Notes: generated by a model not told the origin, from the sequence alone. A DNA stretch of 64,000 nt from Cocos nucifera (GCA_006176705.1 QRFJ01000387.1:900462-964461); one strand, 5' to 3'. Counted from the stretch's first letter, positions 1 through 11,701 are shown. Numbers and translations: made by a program.

Positions 1-373
1 TTGCCAAACTTATCTTAGACACCATCTGGTTCATTAGTTTTAATTTGACCAACCTAGTAATTTCGAATTCGATCGCATAGCCTTGAATCAAGTCCATTTG
101 ATCCTTGTTAAAGGCATGGACTTGACCAACTACAACTATTGTAATTGAGTCCATAGAGTCCTTGACCTAATCTAAATTAATATTTAATTAGATTTGATCA
201 ATTACTCTAAATTAGTCCATTTTTTAATTAACCTTAGGTCTAACCCAATTTATGGACCTAATTCAGCTAACCCAATAACCCACAAGTTTACGATTAATGA
301 CTTAGAGTCTTAATTCATAATTTTAGATACAAAATAATTATACTTAATTTTTAATTAAGTTTATGGGCTAAGG
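1..373 (-). mobile_element. Copia element X: antisense piece of its untranslated leader
   Basis: No coding sequence. Read on the minus strand it ends in gtctaagataagtttggca, almost the same as gtctaaggtaagtttggca in the leader of family A (about 3724-3742), so it looks like the non-coding leader of a related copia element. It continues X: element A1 begins at 374, preceded by taagg (369-373), and the X leader piece at 7620-8107 stops beside the A1 3' LTR at cctca (8103-8107, tgagg on the other strand). These two pentamers match at 4 of 5 bases, as expected for an old 5-bp target duplication. Assignment to X is inference. Confidence 0.55.
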
Positions 374-2654
374 TGTTAGATATATGTGCCCTAGAAGCCA
401 GAATTGGCTGACACTTGTAATACACTTCTAGGGGCAAAATTGTAATTTTGACTAAAAGCAATAAATGGGTTATTTTCTATCACATATGTGTATTTAGTGT
501 CTGTGATACATCCTTTGAGTTAATGGTAATGATAATTCATATTTTTAAGAGTTGAAAATTTAAGACATGAATAATCATTGTTAACTCATAAATTGCTTCC
601 GATCATAGGATCATCACAAGGATGGTGATTGATCTGGAAGGTTGGTGTACAATCGCTTCTCTTTAGTAGATAAGTCTTAAGTCTATGGTGTAGAGACATC
701 GGAGCGAGAGTACAGGTACTCGTTAGAGAATGAGGGCACTAAGCGTGACCACCTCGAGTAGTCATTAGGGAGTCTACCTTCTCGTCAATGACTGACTCGA
801 TGCTGCAGTAGTGTGTCTGGTTCTTTAACCTGAGGTGCATCGGCAGTTCACCTTGAGGGTGTTATAGTTTGACTACACCATTACTCAGTCTCCTAGCCAT
901 ATGGAACCCTGAGGTGTATGTTGGCTATAGCATGTTCATTGTAGGAACTGGATGGCATCAAGATGGAATCTATCTACCTCGGTGGTAGAGGAGCAGCCCT
1001 ATGATAATCATGAGAATCAAGTTCAGAAGCCCATGGCCATGGCAGAGTGAAATAATAGAAAGAGTTTCTATTTAGATTTTTACATTGGACTCGAATCGAA
1101 TGATTACATCATATGATAGAAACTAGGGTTTGACGAGTTCACCTAAACCCTAATCTGATCGGGGCTCAAGATAGAAGAACTGAATCACACAGGTAGCTGC
1201 ACCAAGAGGTTCGCATTCAGCTCTGATGGGTTGCCACCATATACTGCTAGGTGTCACTGGTGGATTTTGGGAGCAATTAGAATGATTTAGATGATCGATC
1301 ATTCTAACTGTTCGAATCAGAAGAGTTCTGATCTATCGAAAGGAGTTTCGATGATGTCAATGATAGAGATCATGACATATCCCATTACCATACAGAACTG
1401 AACCTAACTGGGTCACACAAACAAGAGTTTGAATCTGGTGATCATCAATTGAACTGATCTAGTTCAATTGATCTGAATGAGATTCAATTAGGTTCAAGGA
1501 AATCGTGCTAGCACTCGATTGAACCTAACATTCTTCTTTTGCTATCATAAATAAGTTATCCTGTCTGAGCCAAAGGAGTTTGTGCTCAATCAGAGGCCTT
1601 CATATGGTCTGACTGGAGGTTGTCCAAGTCAGAATAGGTTGTCTTATTTTATAAGACATTACCTACCATTTTTTGGTCACCTGCCATTTCTTGTTCTTTG
1701 ACTTTGGTCAAAAGTCTACCTTTGACTGGTCAAACATTGACCATTGACCCTTTGACTTTTGACCACATATCATGCACCTATTAGAGAGCTGGTGGGGGCC
1801 TGTCCCCTGCCAAAACCTGGTAAGGAGAAGGGCGCACGCCACCCTAGGCGTGTGCCCAAGTTGGAGGCGCCTAGGAGTCCTTATTGGACAAGGACTCCAT
1901 CTCCTTTTTGGATTCCAATTAGAGTTCTTCTAAGAACCAACTTTGACTAGTCTTAAGCGCCCTCTAAGGAGGAATCCAGGGGACTCTATTCCCACCAATC
2001 AAATTTAGATCTGATTTCACAAAGGGTTGTGATTGGTTGGGAAGAAGAGGAGTTGGATCACAGCTAGTCTATAAATAAGACCCTGTACCCAACTCAGATG
2101 ATAGATATGATGAGATCATAGTTTCTCCACACCCCAAGGCTGCCTCTCCATCCCTCTCCACACCAAACCACCTTCTCTCCTTACTCTCCACGTCCAAAAG
2201 GAGTTTTGGACCTTGGTTGGTGCAATTCAGATCAAAGAAAGGCGATCAAAAGTAAGAAGGCTGCGCTGCTGCAAAGGATGACTGCTCATCTTCAAAAAGA
2301 GTTTTGAAGATCCTCCAGATCAGATTCAAATTTGATTTTTGGAGGCATGATAGAAAAGAAGAGGATCTCCAGATTCAACCCGAGTGGATACCGATAGAGG
2401 CCAGGCGCTTGAGTGGCTAAGATCCAGAACCTTCCACTACAAACAGGATCATCAATAGGGTAATAGGATTACCCAGATCAGGTAAATTAAATTTGATTTA
2501 ATTTATCTTTTAATTTTATTTTATTAAAATAATAAGAACTAGATCTAAAATATATCAAGATCTGATTGAGATCAAGAGAAAAATTTTTAAAATATATCTC
2601 TTGATCTGATCAGATCTGAACGAGCCTAGACCGGGAAATCAGGATTTTCCTTCA
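374..2654 (+). repeat. 5' LTR of copia element A1
   Basis: About 2.28 kb, beginning TGTTAGATATATG and ending CCTTCA two bases before an initiator-Met-type primer site. Three other copies of this LTR occur in the window (8108-9741 inverted, 44846-47124, 57652-59931), which fixes both ends. It has a TATA box near 2069. Small ORFs on either strand inside it recur in the other LTR copies and are not genes. Confidence 0.93.
2069..2078 (+). promoter_or_regulatory. TATA box of the A1 5' LTR
   Basis: ctataaataa, kept at the same place in all four LTR copies (46544, 59350, and 8685-8694 inverted). It probably marks the U3/R boundary, with transcription starting about 30 bases downstream. Confidence 0.6.
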
Positions 2655-2656
2655 AC

Positions 2657-2668
2657 TGGTATCAGAGC
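2657..2668 (+). other. Primer binding site of A1 (initiator tRNA-Met)
   Basis: tggtatcagagc lies two bases after the LTR end. It is complementary to the 3' end of plant initiator tRNA-Met, the usual minus-strand primer of plant copia elements. Confidence 0.9.
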
Positions 2669-3224
2669 CATGGTTATAAATTGTTTAGATCTGATTTTAA
2701 ATTTATTTTAATTAGAAAATAATTGATTTTAGATGTCACATAAGATATGATCAGATCTAAAATCAAAAAAAATTAAAATTAAATAATTTGGATCTAAGAT
2801 TAGAAGATATGCATGACTAGTTCTAGAATAGAATAGTTCTATAGAATATTCTTGCATATTTTTGATTTAATCCGATTAAATCATGTTTTAGATCTTTTTA
2901 TTTATTATTTTCTGATATTATAAGTGTTATAATAACATCTAAAAAATAGCAAATAAAATTATTTAATTTTTGAAGCATCATATGAGATGTGATTGATGCA
3001 TGTCTAGACTAGTTGTAGAATAGTTCTACATAGTTGTCTAGATTAGGATTTATTTTGATAAGATCAATTTAAATCTAATTTTTAGATTATTATGAGATAA
3101 TTTAGATCTGAAAACATGCATGATTCGATACATGAGATGTATGCAAAATATGCCATGATTAGATCTACTTTGTATATGAGATATATGATATAGATCTGAT
3201 ACTGTTTTGTAGTATTGAATGTTC

Positions 3225-3349
3225 CTGATTAAGGCATTCCTCTTGGCCGTCCGATCATAAGAACGAAGAAGGATTTAAAGGACCTCTCTTTCCATTCAAT
3301 AGGGTGTTCTTATGATGTGTAGGGATGCTATGTGTTCGTCCTTAATCAG
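3225..3349 (+). other. Conserved stem-loop in the A1 leader
   Basis: Nested inverted repeats: an outer stem ctgattaagg/ccttaatcag (3225-3234 with 3340-3349), a middle stem gcattcc/gggatgc, and an inner 12-base stem (3254-3265 with 3305-3316). A2 has the same structure at 47694-47817. In the inner stem an A-T pair in A1 is G-C in A2, a C-G pair is T-A, and a G-T wobble is G-C. Paired changes support a selected RNA structure; its role (packaging, dimerisation or translation control) is unknown. Confidence 0.6.
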
Positions 3350-4525
3350 AAATCCAAAACTTACTTTCTACAAAACCCTAGATCCTGAAATCCTAGGATT
3401 TATTGTGCATATTTTGTTTAATGAACCCTACTTAATTAAGAATTAAGTTTATGAAATATTAATTAGGTCTAAAATTGAGAATTTCAGATCTAAGACATAT
3501 TCATAATACTGGGTTCGGGCTTGGGTAGCTCAATTAGGTCTAAGCGGTTGATCAAACCGAATCAAGAGTTGGTTAGATGGGATCAACAATGCTTAAATTG
3601 ACCAGCCTAATAGGATTAAGTCTGGGTCAAGATCGAGTCACGATCAAGTAAGACCTAATTAGGCTCAGAGGTTAGAGTCTGGATTGTAGGCTAACCCAAT
3701 TGGTTCTGGCTCAACAATTTAGTGTCTAAGGTAAGTTTGGCATAGACGACCGACTGATTTTTAATTGGAAGCTACTTGACCTGAATGCGTTCTTGTACGA
3801 GTTAATGGCATATTCCTTCCACCGGTCTCACTTACCTGGCTATATCTGTTGACACAGTTCTAATCTGAGGTGGTCAATAATCCGAGCTAACCCATGCCAC
3901 TAGGTTAGTCATAATTGTTATGACTAAGCCAAGTCTAGTTTAATGAGACCTGAATCAATTCTCCCTAAGAAAAGATTAAGTCTGAGGTCTTCCACCATTG
4001 TAGATGTGCGGACCTTTTTCGGGGTTGATTGTTCTCGACTGGATATAGTGGCTCAGTTGCATCAGGAAGACGCAACCATGTCTATTAGGCATTGGATGCT
4101 ATGGGCTGGAGGATGAGTTGGGCTCAATATTTCGGATACGGTGAGAGACTCAATTAGGAACCCAATCTATGCAAATGGTGGGTCTGACTTAACTAAGGAG
4201 TGGATCAATATTTCGGATACGGTGAGATTCATGAATTAGAGACCAAGTTCGGGTGCACCATGATTAGAGAATCATTGAACAAGAGTTGTTCACTCATTGG
4301 CTAACCCATCACCAATAACTGTTAGGTGAGGTGATGAGTAAGTTGGTGAGACCGCACCACCCACTAGAAATCATTAATCGTGGAGATTTTTGCATCTCTA
4401 CAGAGGGAGTGTAGGGATCCGAGAAAATAGTGGGAGCTAATTTGTTTAAAAATAAAACTCCTAAATAAATTGGTTAAGTCAAAATTACAGTATCTAACTA
4501 GAATCTTTGACTCTCTACAGGAAAT

Positions 4526-5794
4526 ATGTCTGCGTCCAACCCATTGGCACGTATCCTGGACACACATAGACTGACTGAACCCAATTATAAAGATTGGCTC
4601 AGAAACTACAAAATTATTTTGGGTTCCGAGAAGTTAACCCATGTTTTGGATCAGGACCCTCCCACATTACCAGCCCGTCCATCTATTGAACAGAGAGTGT
4701 CTCTGGAAAAATGGATTGACGAAGATAATAAGGCCAGATATTACATGTTGGGCTCAATGACTGATGAGCTCCAGCGCCAACATGAGGATATCAGGACTGC
4801 TCGCTAAATGTTGGCTCACCTGTAGGAAATGTTTGGTGAACAGAGTCGCGCAGCCAAATATCAAGTCACAAAATGATTTTTTAAGGCTAAGATGCGTGAT
4901 GGGCAGTCAGTCCAAGATCACTGTCTGACAATGATCAAGGACATGGAAGAGCTTGAGAAGCTCGGTGTGAAGTTAGACTTGGACCTGCAGAACGATATTA
5001 TTATGCAATCCTTGACTGATGCATATGGGCAATTCATCATGAATTACCACATGCATAAACTTCAGAATTCCTTGGCCGAGTTAATGAATATGCTGGTTAC
5101 CGCTGAGCTTTCTATGAAAGGTTCTAAAGGCTCAGTTCTTGCTATGGAATGGACTTCTTCCAAAAGAAAGTCTTATGAAAAGAAAAAGAAGTCTGTGAAA
5201 AAGCAAAAGGTGGAAGGATCAAAGAAGAAGAAGGCAGAGCCGAAGAAGAAGGCCGATGTCAAAGGAAAGTGTTTCCATTGCAATAGCGACGGCCATTGGA
5301 AGCAGAACTGCCCTACTTACCTGGCCACCCTGAAGAACAAGAAGGAAGGTCCTTCTGGAGGTATGCTCGTTATTGAGTCTAACCTTACGATTTCTTCTGC
5401 ATCTAGTTGGGTGCTTGACTCTGATTCTAGTGCTCATCTGTGCACTTCTATGCAGGGTCTTGAGGATAGCAGGAGGCTGAGGGATGGAGACATGATCCTA
5501 CGCATTGGTAATGGAGCAAGAGTTACTGCAGTAGCCGTGGGAACATACCCTCTGCGATTACCATCTGGTTTAGACTTAGTTTTACAAGACTGTTATTTTG
5601 TGCCTGCAGCTAGTAGGAATTTGATTTCTGTTTCATTCTTAGCACAAGAAGGTTATGTGATCACCTTCTTTAAGGACCATTGTAACATTCTTTATGAAAG
5701 AAATAAAATTGCAAATGGTTTCCTTATTAATGGTCTTTATCAGCTACATATTGATGTACCTGTTCTAACTATCGAGCAAAACGTGAATGCCAAA
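4526..5794 (+). pseudogene. A1 gag and protease (5' half of copia polyprotein), broken
   Basis: Ty1/copia Gag followed by protease. It starts at ATG 4526 (MSASNPLARILDTHRL), the start shared with A3 at 53679. In-frame stops at 4804 and in the stretch before 4892 split the gag part; from 4892 the frame is open to the junction. Visible parts are a UBN2-type Gag, a lysine-rich linker, a CCHC zinc knuckle (CFHCNSDGHWKQNC, 5270-5311) and the protease motif near 5411. The catalytic DSG reads DSD here (GAT at 5423) while A2 and A3 keep DSG, so this copy would be protease-dead. The frame stops matching A3 at 5794, at the inversion breakpoint; the missing integrase part is at 9767-10765 on the other strand. 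Confidence 0.88.
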
Positions 5795-6120
5795 GAGTTT
5801 CCAATAGATTGGGACTCTATGACAAGAGTCCTACTGGACTGAGACTCTGAGTCCTACTTATTTGAAATTTTTTGATCAAGAGTTCCATTAGTCTGGGACT
5901 CTAAGGTCAAGAGTTCCACTAGATTGAAACTCTATGACCAAGAGTCCTACTGGACTGGGACTCTATGATCAAGAGTCCTACTGGATTGAAACTCTAAGTT
6001 CTACTCATCTGAAACTCTCTAATTAAGAGTTCCACTAGTTTGGAACTTTATGATTGTGAGTTTGATTCATTTGGGATACTGGGTTCGAGAGTCCCACTGA
6101 TTTAGGACTCTTCAAGAGTT
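5795..6120 (+). repeat. 31-bp minisatellite inside the X LTR
   Basis: Units resembling gagtcctactgg + actgggactctatgatcaa. agttccatta (5881), agttccacta (5912), agtcctactg (5943) and agtcctactg (5974) are each exactly 31 bases apart; outer units are more degenerate. One related unit lies across the breakpoint at about 10766-10800, on the other strand. Confidence 0.8.
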
Positions 6121-7619
6121 TCATGTTGATAGGACTTTGTTGCCCAGTAACCCATTCAATTTGGACTCAGATATTTTTAAAGAATTAATTAGTAATTTAA
6201 TTATTGATTAGCTTAATTTGATTGAGCGATGAGGATTTGATCAAGTTTGATTGAATTTGATTCGATTGGATTTGATCCGATCAGATTATGAGATGACCTA
6301 ATCGCTATGAAAGTTTTGACCCTGATTTGATCAGGACGTAGATCTAATTAATTTATAATTTGATTAAAATTTTATTTAATTAAGCTAAACTTAATTTAGT
6401 TGGGTTTAACCTAGTTTAATTGGATCTAAATTAATTGGTTTAGTTGAAATCAATTAGAACCAAGTCAAATGAAGTTTGAATTCATATTCTCCCATGCGCC
6501 CATCATTTTTGACTTTTTCACTTTGCTTCCCACGCCCTCCCTTTTGTTTGTCGAATATTTTTTAAGAAATAAAAATGTGCATGCAGAAGGACTCTCCTTC
6601 TGCATGTTAAACATAAGGGAAGGGGCCTTGGATAAGGATAAGAGGCTCATTTGATTTTTGAAATCAAGTGAGTGGTTAAAACCTCTCAATTACTCAATCC
6701 TTATAATTTTCTATGTAGTTTTCTAATGGTATTCATGTCAATAAATTATGAGAATTTTTGTACATATAGAAGAAGTGGTTAGAATTATGTGGTAAAAATT
6801 TTAGAATATTTGGGCATTAGTTCTAGGCAAAACAAATCTTGGAGTAAAGGTGAACTAGATCCTACAACACTTTTCTTTTCCCTTATGCCTCTCTTTTCTT
6901 ATGATTTTTATTTCTAAGGATATTCTATTTTTAGATATAATCTAAATAGAGGTTATAAATCTAAAAGTTATCTTTTCATAAAAACTTATTTCATAGAAAA
7001 ACTCCACACAGAGAGGGCGTGATAGAATTTTTAGTGTGTGAGGGTTTTTGGATCGAGTGAAACCTAGATTTGGGAACCTAGGTTCGGGTGGAGAGATCAA
7101 GTGCTGTGAGCATCAGATCACCACTAAATTTGAATCACATCTTCACCATCCTCCAATATTTATGTTCTAATTTTTTTGAATATTTAAAAAATCAAAAAGT
7201 ATATAATCGATTGGATCGATCGTGATCAGCCATCGAAGGCTCCGGCGAGGAGCTAGCACTTCGGTAGGACTGATCAGGACTAGGAGCTCTTTGTGGACCA
7301 ACCGTAGAGACTTGATACATGTACAGCTGTGATGTGATGCTAGAATATTATTCGATAGACTTAAATTATGGTGATCGACTATCCATGAAAAGGTATTATA
7401 TTCTGAACACGTAGATGTAGTAAATAGTTTATTACATAGTTTTATTTTTCGATCTATTAATGTATGCATGCATATTATGTTTAGATTGTAATGTGTAGGG
7501 TTAAATAATCTGATATGATCAATAGATAATTAATTAGATTAATTATTTTTCATTACATCATTACTATTTTTGAAATATTTTTCGAAAGTAGCATGGCAAA
7601 CCTTGCACTATTTTCTTCA
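5795..7619 (+). repeat. 3' two-thirds of an LTR of copia element X (inside the inverted segment)
   Basis: It ends TTTTCTTCA at 7619, two bases before tggtatcagagc, so it is the end of an LTR. It begins with a 31-bp minisatellite, not with TG, because the first third of the LTR is at 10766-11701 on the opposite strand. Both parts together give an LTR of about 2.76 kb. No coding sequence; ORFs here are short and overlap on both strands. Confidence 0.7.
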
Positions 7620-8107
7620 AATGGTATCAGAGCAAGGTTCTTTGAACATGATATGATTGTATGTTTAGATTAATAATTTAGATTTAATCTAAATATTGAT
7701 CTAATAATTAGAGTAATTAGATCTAAAAAATTAAAATCCAGATCGTATGGACTACAGGTTGTCCTGCTGTAGGGTTTACTCCCTATAGTGAAAAGATTAT
7801 CTTGGTACGTTGCTGATCTATATCGTTAATCATGAAATTACTAAATTTGATCTAATATTTTTATGATTTAATTATATTAGACTTTAATATAATTTATGAT
7901 CATGAATGCATAATTAGATAAAATTTGATTCATGATTTTATGATTATGTAGTGTACATAGTTTTAGATTAAACCCTACAACTAGTGTTGTTTATGAATTG
8001 AGATGATTTAATTTTGAAATGAGTTGACTCAATTGATGAACAATGCTAAATTATAAAAAATCTTTTAAAATTAAAAATATTTTTAAAATATCGAACCCTA
8101 ACCCTCA
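7620..8107 (+). mobile_element. Start of X internal region with primer binding site
   Basis: Begins aa then tggtatcagagc (7622-7633, initiator-Met primer site), followed by AT-rich leader without ORFs. It is cut at 8107 by the inverted A1 LTR, where A1 had inserted; the rest of the leader continues as the minus strand of 1-373. Confidence 0.65.
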
Positions 8108-9741
8108 TGAAGGAAAATCCTGATTTTTCGATACAGGTTCGTTCAGATCTGATCAGATCAAGAGATATATTTCAAAAATTTTTCTTTTGATCCCAATCAG
8201 ATCTTGATATGTTTCAAATCTGGTTCTTATTATTTTAATAAAATAAAATTAAAAGATAAATTAAATCAAATTTAATTTATCTGATCTGGGTAATCCTATT
8301 ATCCCGTTGATGATCCTGTTTGCAGCGGAAGGTTCTGGATCTTAGCCATGCAAGTGCCTGGCCTCTACCGGTATCCACTCGGTTTGGATCTGGAGATTCT
8401 CTTCTTCTCTATCATGCCTCCAAAAATCAGATCTGGATCTGATCTAGAGGATCTTCAAAACTCTTTTTGAAGATGAGCAGTCGTCCTTAGCAGCAGCGCA
8501 GCCTTCTTACTTTTGATCGCCTTTCTTTGATCTGAATTGCACCAACCAAAGTCCAAAACTCCTTTTGAATGTGGAGAGCAAGGGGAGAAGATGGTTTGGC
8601 ATGGAGAGGGAGGGGAGAGGCAGCCTTGGGGCATGGAGAAACTATGATCTCATCATATCTATCATCTGAGTTGGGTACAGGGTCTTATTTATAGACTAGC
8701 TGTGATCCAACTCCTCTTCTTCCCAACCAATCACAACCCTTTGTGAAATCAGATCTAAATCTGATTGGTGGGAATAGAGTCCCCTAGATTCCTCCTCAGA
8801 GGGTGCCTAAGACCAGTCAAAGTTGGTTCTTAGAAGAACTCTAATTGGAATCCAAAAAGGAGATGGAGTCCTTGTCCAATAAGGACTCCTAGGCGCCTCC
8901 AACTTGGGCACACGCCTAGGGTGGCGTGCGCCCTTCTCCTTGCCAGTTCTGGCAGGGGACATGCCCCCACCAGCTCTCCAATAGGTGCATGACATGTGGT
9001 CAAAAGTCAAAGGGTCAATGGTCAACGTTTGACCAGTCAAAGGTAGACTTTTGACCAAAGTCAAAGAACAAGAAATGGCAGATGACCAAAAAATGGTAGG
9101 TAATGTCTTATAAAATAGACAACCTATTCTGACTTGGACAACCTCCAGTCAGACCATATGAAGGCCTCTGATTGAGCACAAACTCCTTTGGCTCAGACAG
9201 GACAACTTATTTATGATAGTCAAAGAAGAACGTTAGGTTCAATCGAGTGCTAGCACGATTTCTTTGAACCTAATGAATCTCATTCAGATCAATTGAACTA
9301 GATCAATTCAATTGATGATCACCAGATTCAAACCCTTGTTTGTGTGACCCAGTTAGGTTCAGTTCTGTATGGTAATGGGATATGTCATGATCTCTATCAT
9401 TGACATCATCGAAACTCCTTTCAATGGATCAGAACTCTTCTGATTCGAACAGCTAGAATGATCGATCATCTAAATCATTCTAATTGCTCCCAAAATCCAC
9501 CAGTGACACCTAGCAGTATATGGTGGCAACCCATCAGAGCTGAATGTGAACCTCTTGGTGTAGCTACCTGTGTAATTCAGTTCTTCTATCTTGAGCCCGA
9601 TCAGATTAGGGTTTAGGTGAACTCGTCAAACCCTAGTTTCTGTCATATGATGTAATCATTCGATTCGAGTCCAATATGAAAATCTAAATAGAAACTCTTT
9701 CTATTATTTCACTCTGCCATGGCCATGGGCTTCTGGACTTG
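8108..9741 (-). repeat. 3' LTR of A1, inverted and cut by a gap
   Basis: Reverse complement of the family A LTR, from its last base (8108, TGAAGGAAAATCC) to the position matching about 1018 in the 5' LTR, where 25 N follow. The TATA box is at 8685-8694. The first ~640 bases of the LTR are missing at the gap. It is the 3' LTR of A1 after undoing the inversion. Confidence 0.88.
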
Positions 9742-9766
9742 NNNNNNNNNNNNNNNNNNNNNNNNN
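9742..9766. other. Assembly gap (25 N)
   Basis: Flanks match family A about 2.3 kb apart (mid-pol, and 640 bases into the LTR; compare 55980 and 58300 in A3), so the real missing sequence is probably far longer than 25 bases and should hold reverse transcriptase, RNase H and the LTR start. Confidence 0.85.
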
Positions 9767-10765
9767 ACTACGAGGTGAAGAGCGAGGTAGTGTTCTTATT
9801 GGCTCAACCTGATTTCGGTTCCACTTTGGTCCTTAGCTCATTCTGCTTGTAAACTTCTCATCAAGCTTGAACTATTTTTCCAATTGCCGCTATCTGAATA
9901 AACTATTTTTTAAGAAAATGGCATGTCGACTCACAATCACATTGTGGTCTTCTGAATATAGAAATAGTATCCTAATGACTCTTTAGGATATCCTATAAAT
10001 CAGCTCTAAAGGACCTAAACTCTAACTATCCGCTTGTTGTCTTTTGGCATGAGCTGGACAACCCAAATTCTGAGATGACTCAGACTTGGTTTCTTACCGT
10101 GCCATATCTCATACGGTATGGTAGAACGGTTAGAGGGAACCCTATTCAGTAGATAGATTGAAGTTAACAATGAGTTTCCCAAAGGAAATCAGGGAGGTCT
10201 GTGAAGCTCATCATGGATCGAACCATATCTAATAGGATCCGATTTCTCCATTCTGAAACCCCATTGAGTTGAGGTGTTCCTGGTGGAGTCCATTGAGAGA
10301 CTGCCATTTTCCTTGAGATAGTCTAGGAATTTCCGACTAAGGTATTCACCTCCTCGATCTGATCAAAGAATCTTAATGGGTTTTCCTATTTATTTTTTTA
10401 CTTCATGTCTGAATTCCTTGAACTTTTCAAAGGCTTCAGACTTGTGTCTCATAAAGATACATACCCATTACCTAGACAGATCATCGGTAAAGTATGAAGT
10501 AGACAAAATTGCCTCTAGCCGGCACATCAAATGGGCCACACACATTTGTATGTACTAGGGCAAGGAGATTCGTGGCCCTCTCCCCATGTCCTACAAAAGG
10601 GAGTTTAGTCATTTTGCCTTGAAGACAGATTCATAAGTTGGATATGACTTAGAAGTCAATGGACTCAATAGCCCATTTTTCTCAATTTGTTGATCCTATC
10701 TTCTGCTATATGACCTAAATCTCAAGTGCCATGATATCTATCTTTGGACTATCCCTAGGTCGTTT
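9767..10765 (-). pseudogene. A1 integrase region, inverted
   Basis: The minus strand corresponds to A3 from the GAG-pre-integrase domain (about 54948) to the integrase/RT spacer (about 55970). It would encode the integrase zinc-binding and catalytic regions that insert the cDNA. Several stops and frameshifts break it. It begins at the breakpoint: cgacctaggg (minus strand, near 10762) is joined to X LTR sequence instead of the Gag-protease half, which lies at 4526-5794. Confidence 0.82.
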
Positions 10766-11701
10766 GACCACAGAGTCTCAAACCAATGAAACTCTTGATC
10801 AGCCATCAAATCAGGTAGGAACTCCTAATATGTGTGACCCCATAGGTCCGAACCTAAGTCGATAGCATAGAAATTAATTTTTATACTAATCAAAGTAACC
10901 ATCTAGCAATGGTACCCAATATCTGGATAGGTCGAATAATCACAATCATAATATTCAGAACCTACGTGAATATGGTTACCGTATAATTCATTTCTATGAT
11001 CTCTATGTAATAGATGACTCAGGGTTAGACTGTCAATCATAGAAAATACATCCATGTCGTGTCTTAAAGCAATTAGTCCCATGACTCCTCACTAAGACTA
11101 CCCTGGTCAAGATTTTGCTAAATTGAAATATAATTAAATACAGCTTCTGAACTTAGGAGTGGTCAATCCCATCTTGATACACGCACCGACTCCATGAGTA
11201 TTTGACTGTGCCCAAAAATCTTTCGTCACTGAATTAAAAATTTAGATTGTCTAGCACCAAAACATAGTGAGTTGCTTGAAAGTTATCATAGTGATCTCAG
11301 GTCAGAGAAATATTTATACCCATATTCCATCGAAGCTAATCTTGATAGAAGAAAAGCCTCAGAGTTGATTACGTTCAGTGCAGATGTACCCATACATCTC
11401 ACTTGCATGCCATATCAGTGTCTCAACATTCCTTGGTTATGAAGACAACCAACCTAATGGCACACAACGATCTGTATTTGATAAACGTTATCGTTCTAAG
11501 TAACAACGTATCATTTAATCATGAACTATTTAAGAACTAAATGACAAATCCTCCTTTGTCGAATCTAGATAGTCCTAAGAACTTCATCACAACATAGGAG
11601 TTCATTAGAAGATAATAAAATTTATGATAAAAAATGTTAAAATAACTTTTATTAATTTATAATTTATATATAATTATAAATATATGGCCCAACCGTCAAC
11701 A
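10766..11701 (-). repeat. First third of the X 5' LTR, inverted
   Basis: Read on the minus strand it starts TGTTGACGGTTGGGCC at 11701 and runs to the 31-bp-type repeat at 10766. It contains phrases common in plant copia LTRs (gcaagtgagatg, gggtacatctgcactgaac). It ends exactly where the FRS coding sequence starts, so 11701 is the outer edge of X. No coding sequence. Confidence 0.65.

Larger units (their letters stand above)
2655..4525 (+). mobile_element. Long untranslated leader of A1
   Basis: About 1.87 kb between LTR and gag, AT-rich, without ORFs. The primer binding site is at its start, a paired stem-loop lies at 3225-3349, and a 23-base phrase (tcaatatttcggatacggtg...) occurs twice, at 4124-4146 and 4205-4227. 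The same leader is present in A2 (47125-48984). Such a long leader may carry packaging or dimerisation signals; that is inference. Confidence 0.8.

Noticed and set aside
1759..1950. Small ORF recurring in LTRs (also near 8807-9064, 46114-46431, 58978-59214)
   Set aside because: Lies within LTR U3 in every copy, in either strand depending on LTR orientation, with no domain; non-coding.
4364..4567. Minus-strand ORF over the family A gag start (also 53533-53718)
   Set aside because: Antisense of leader and gag start in related copies.
8094..8107. aaccctaaccctca, plant-telomere-like
   Set aside because: Only two imperfect units at the A1/X junction; not an array.
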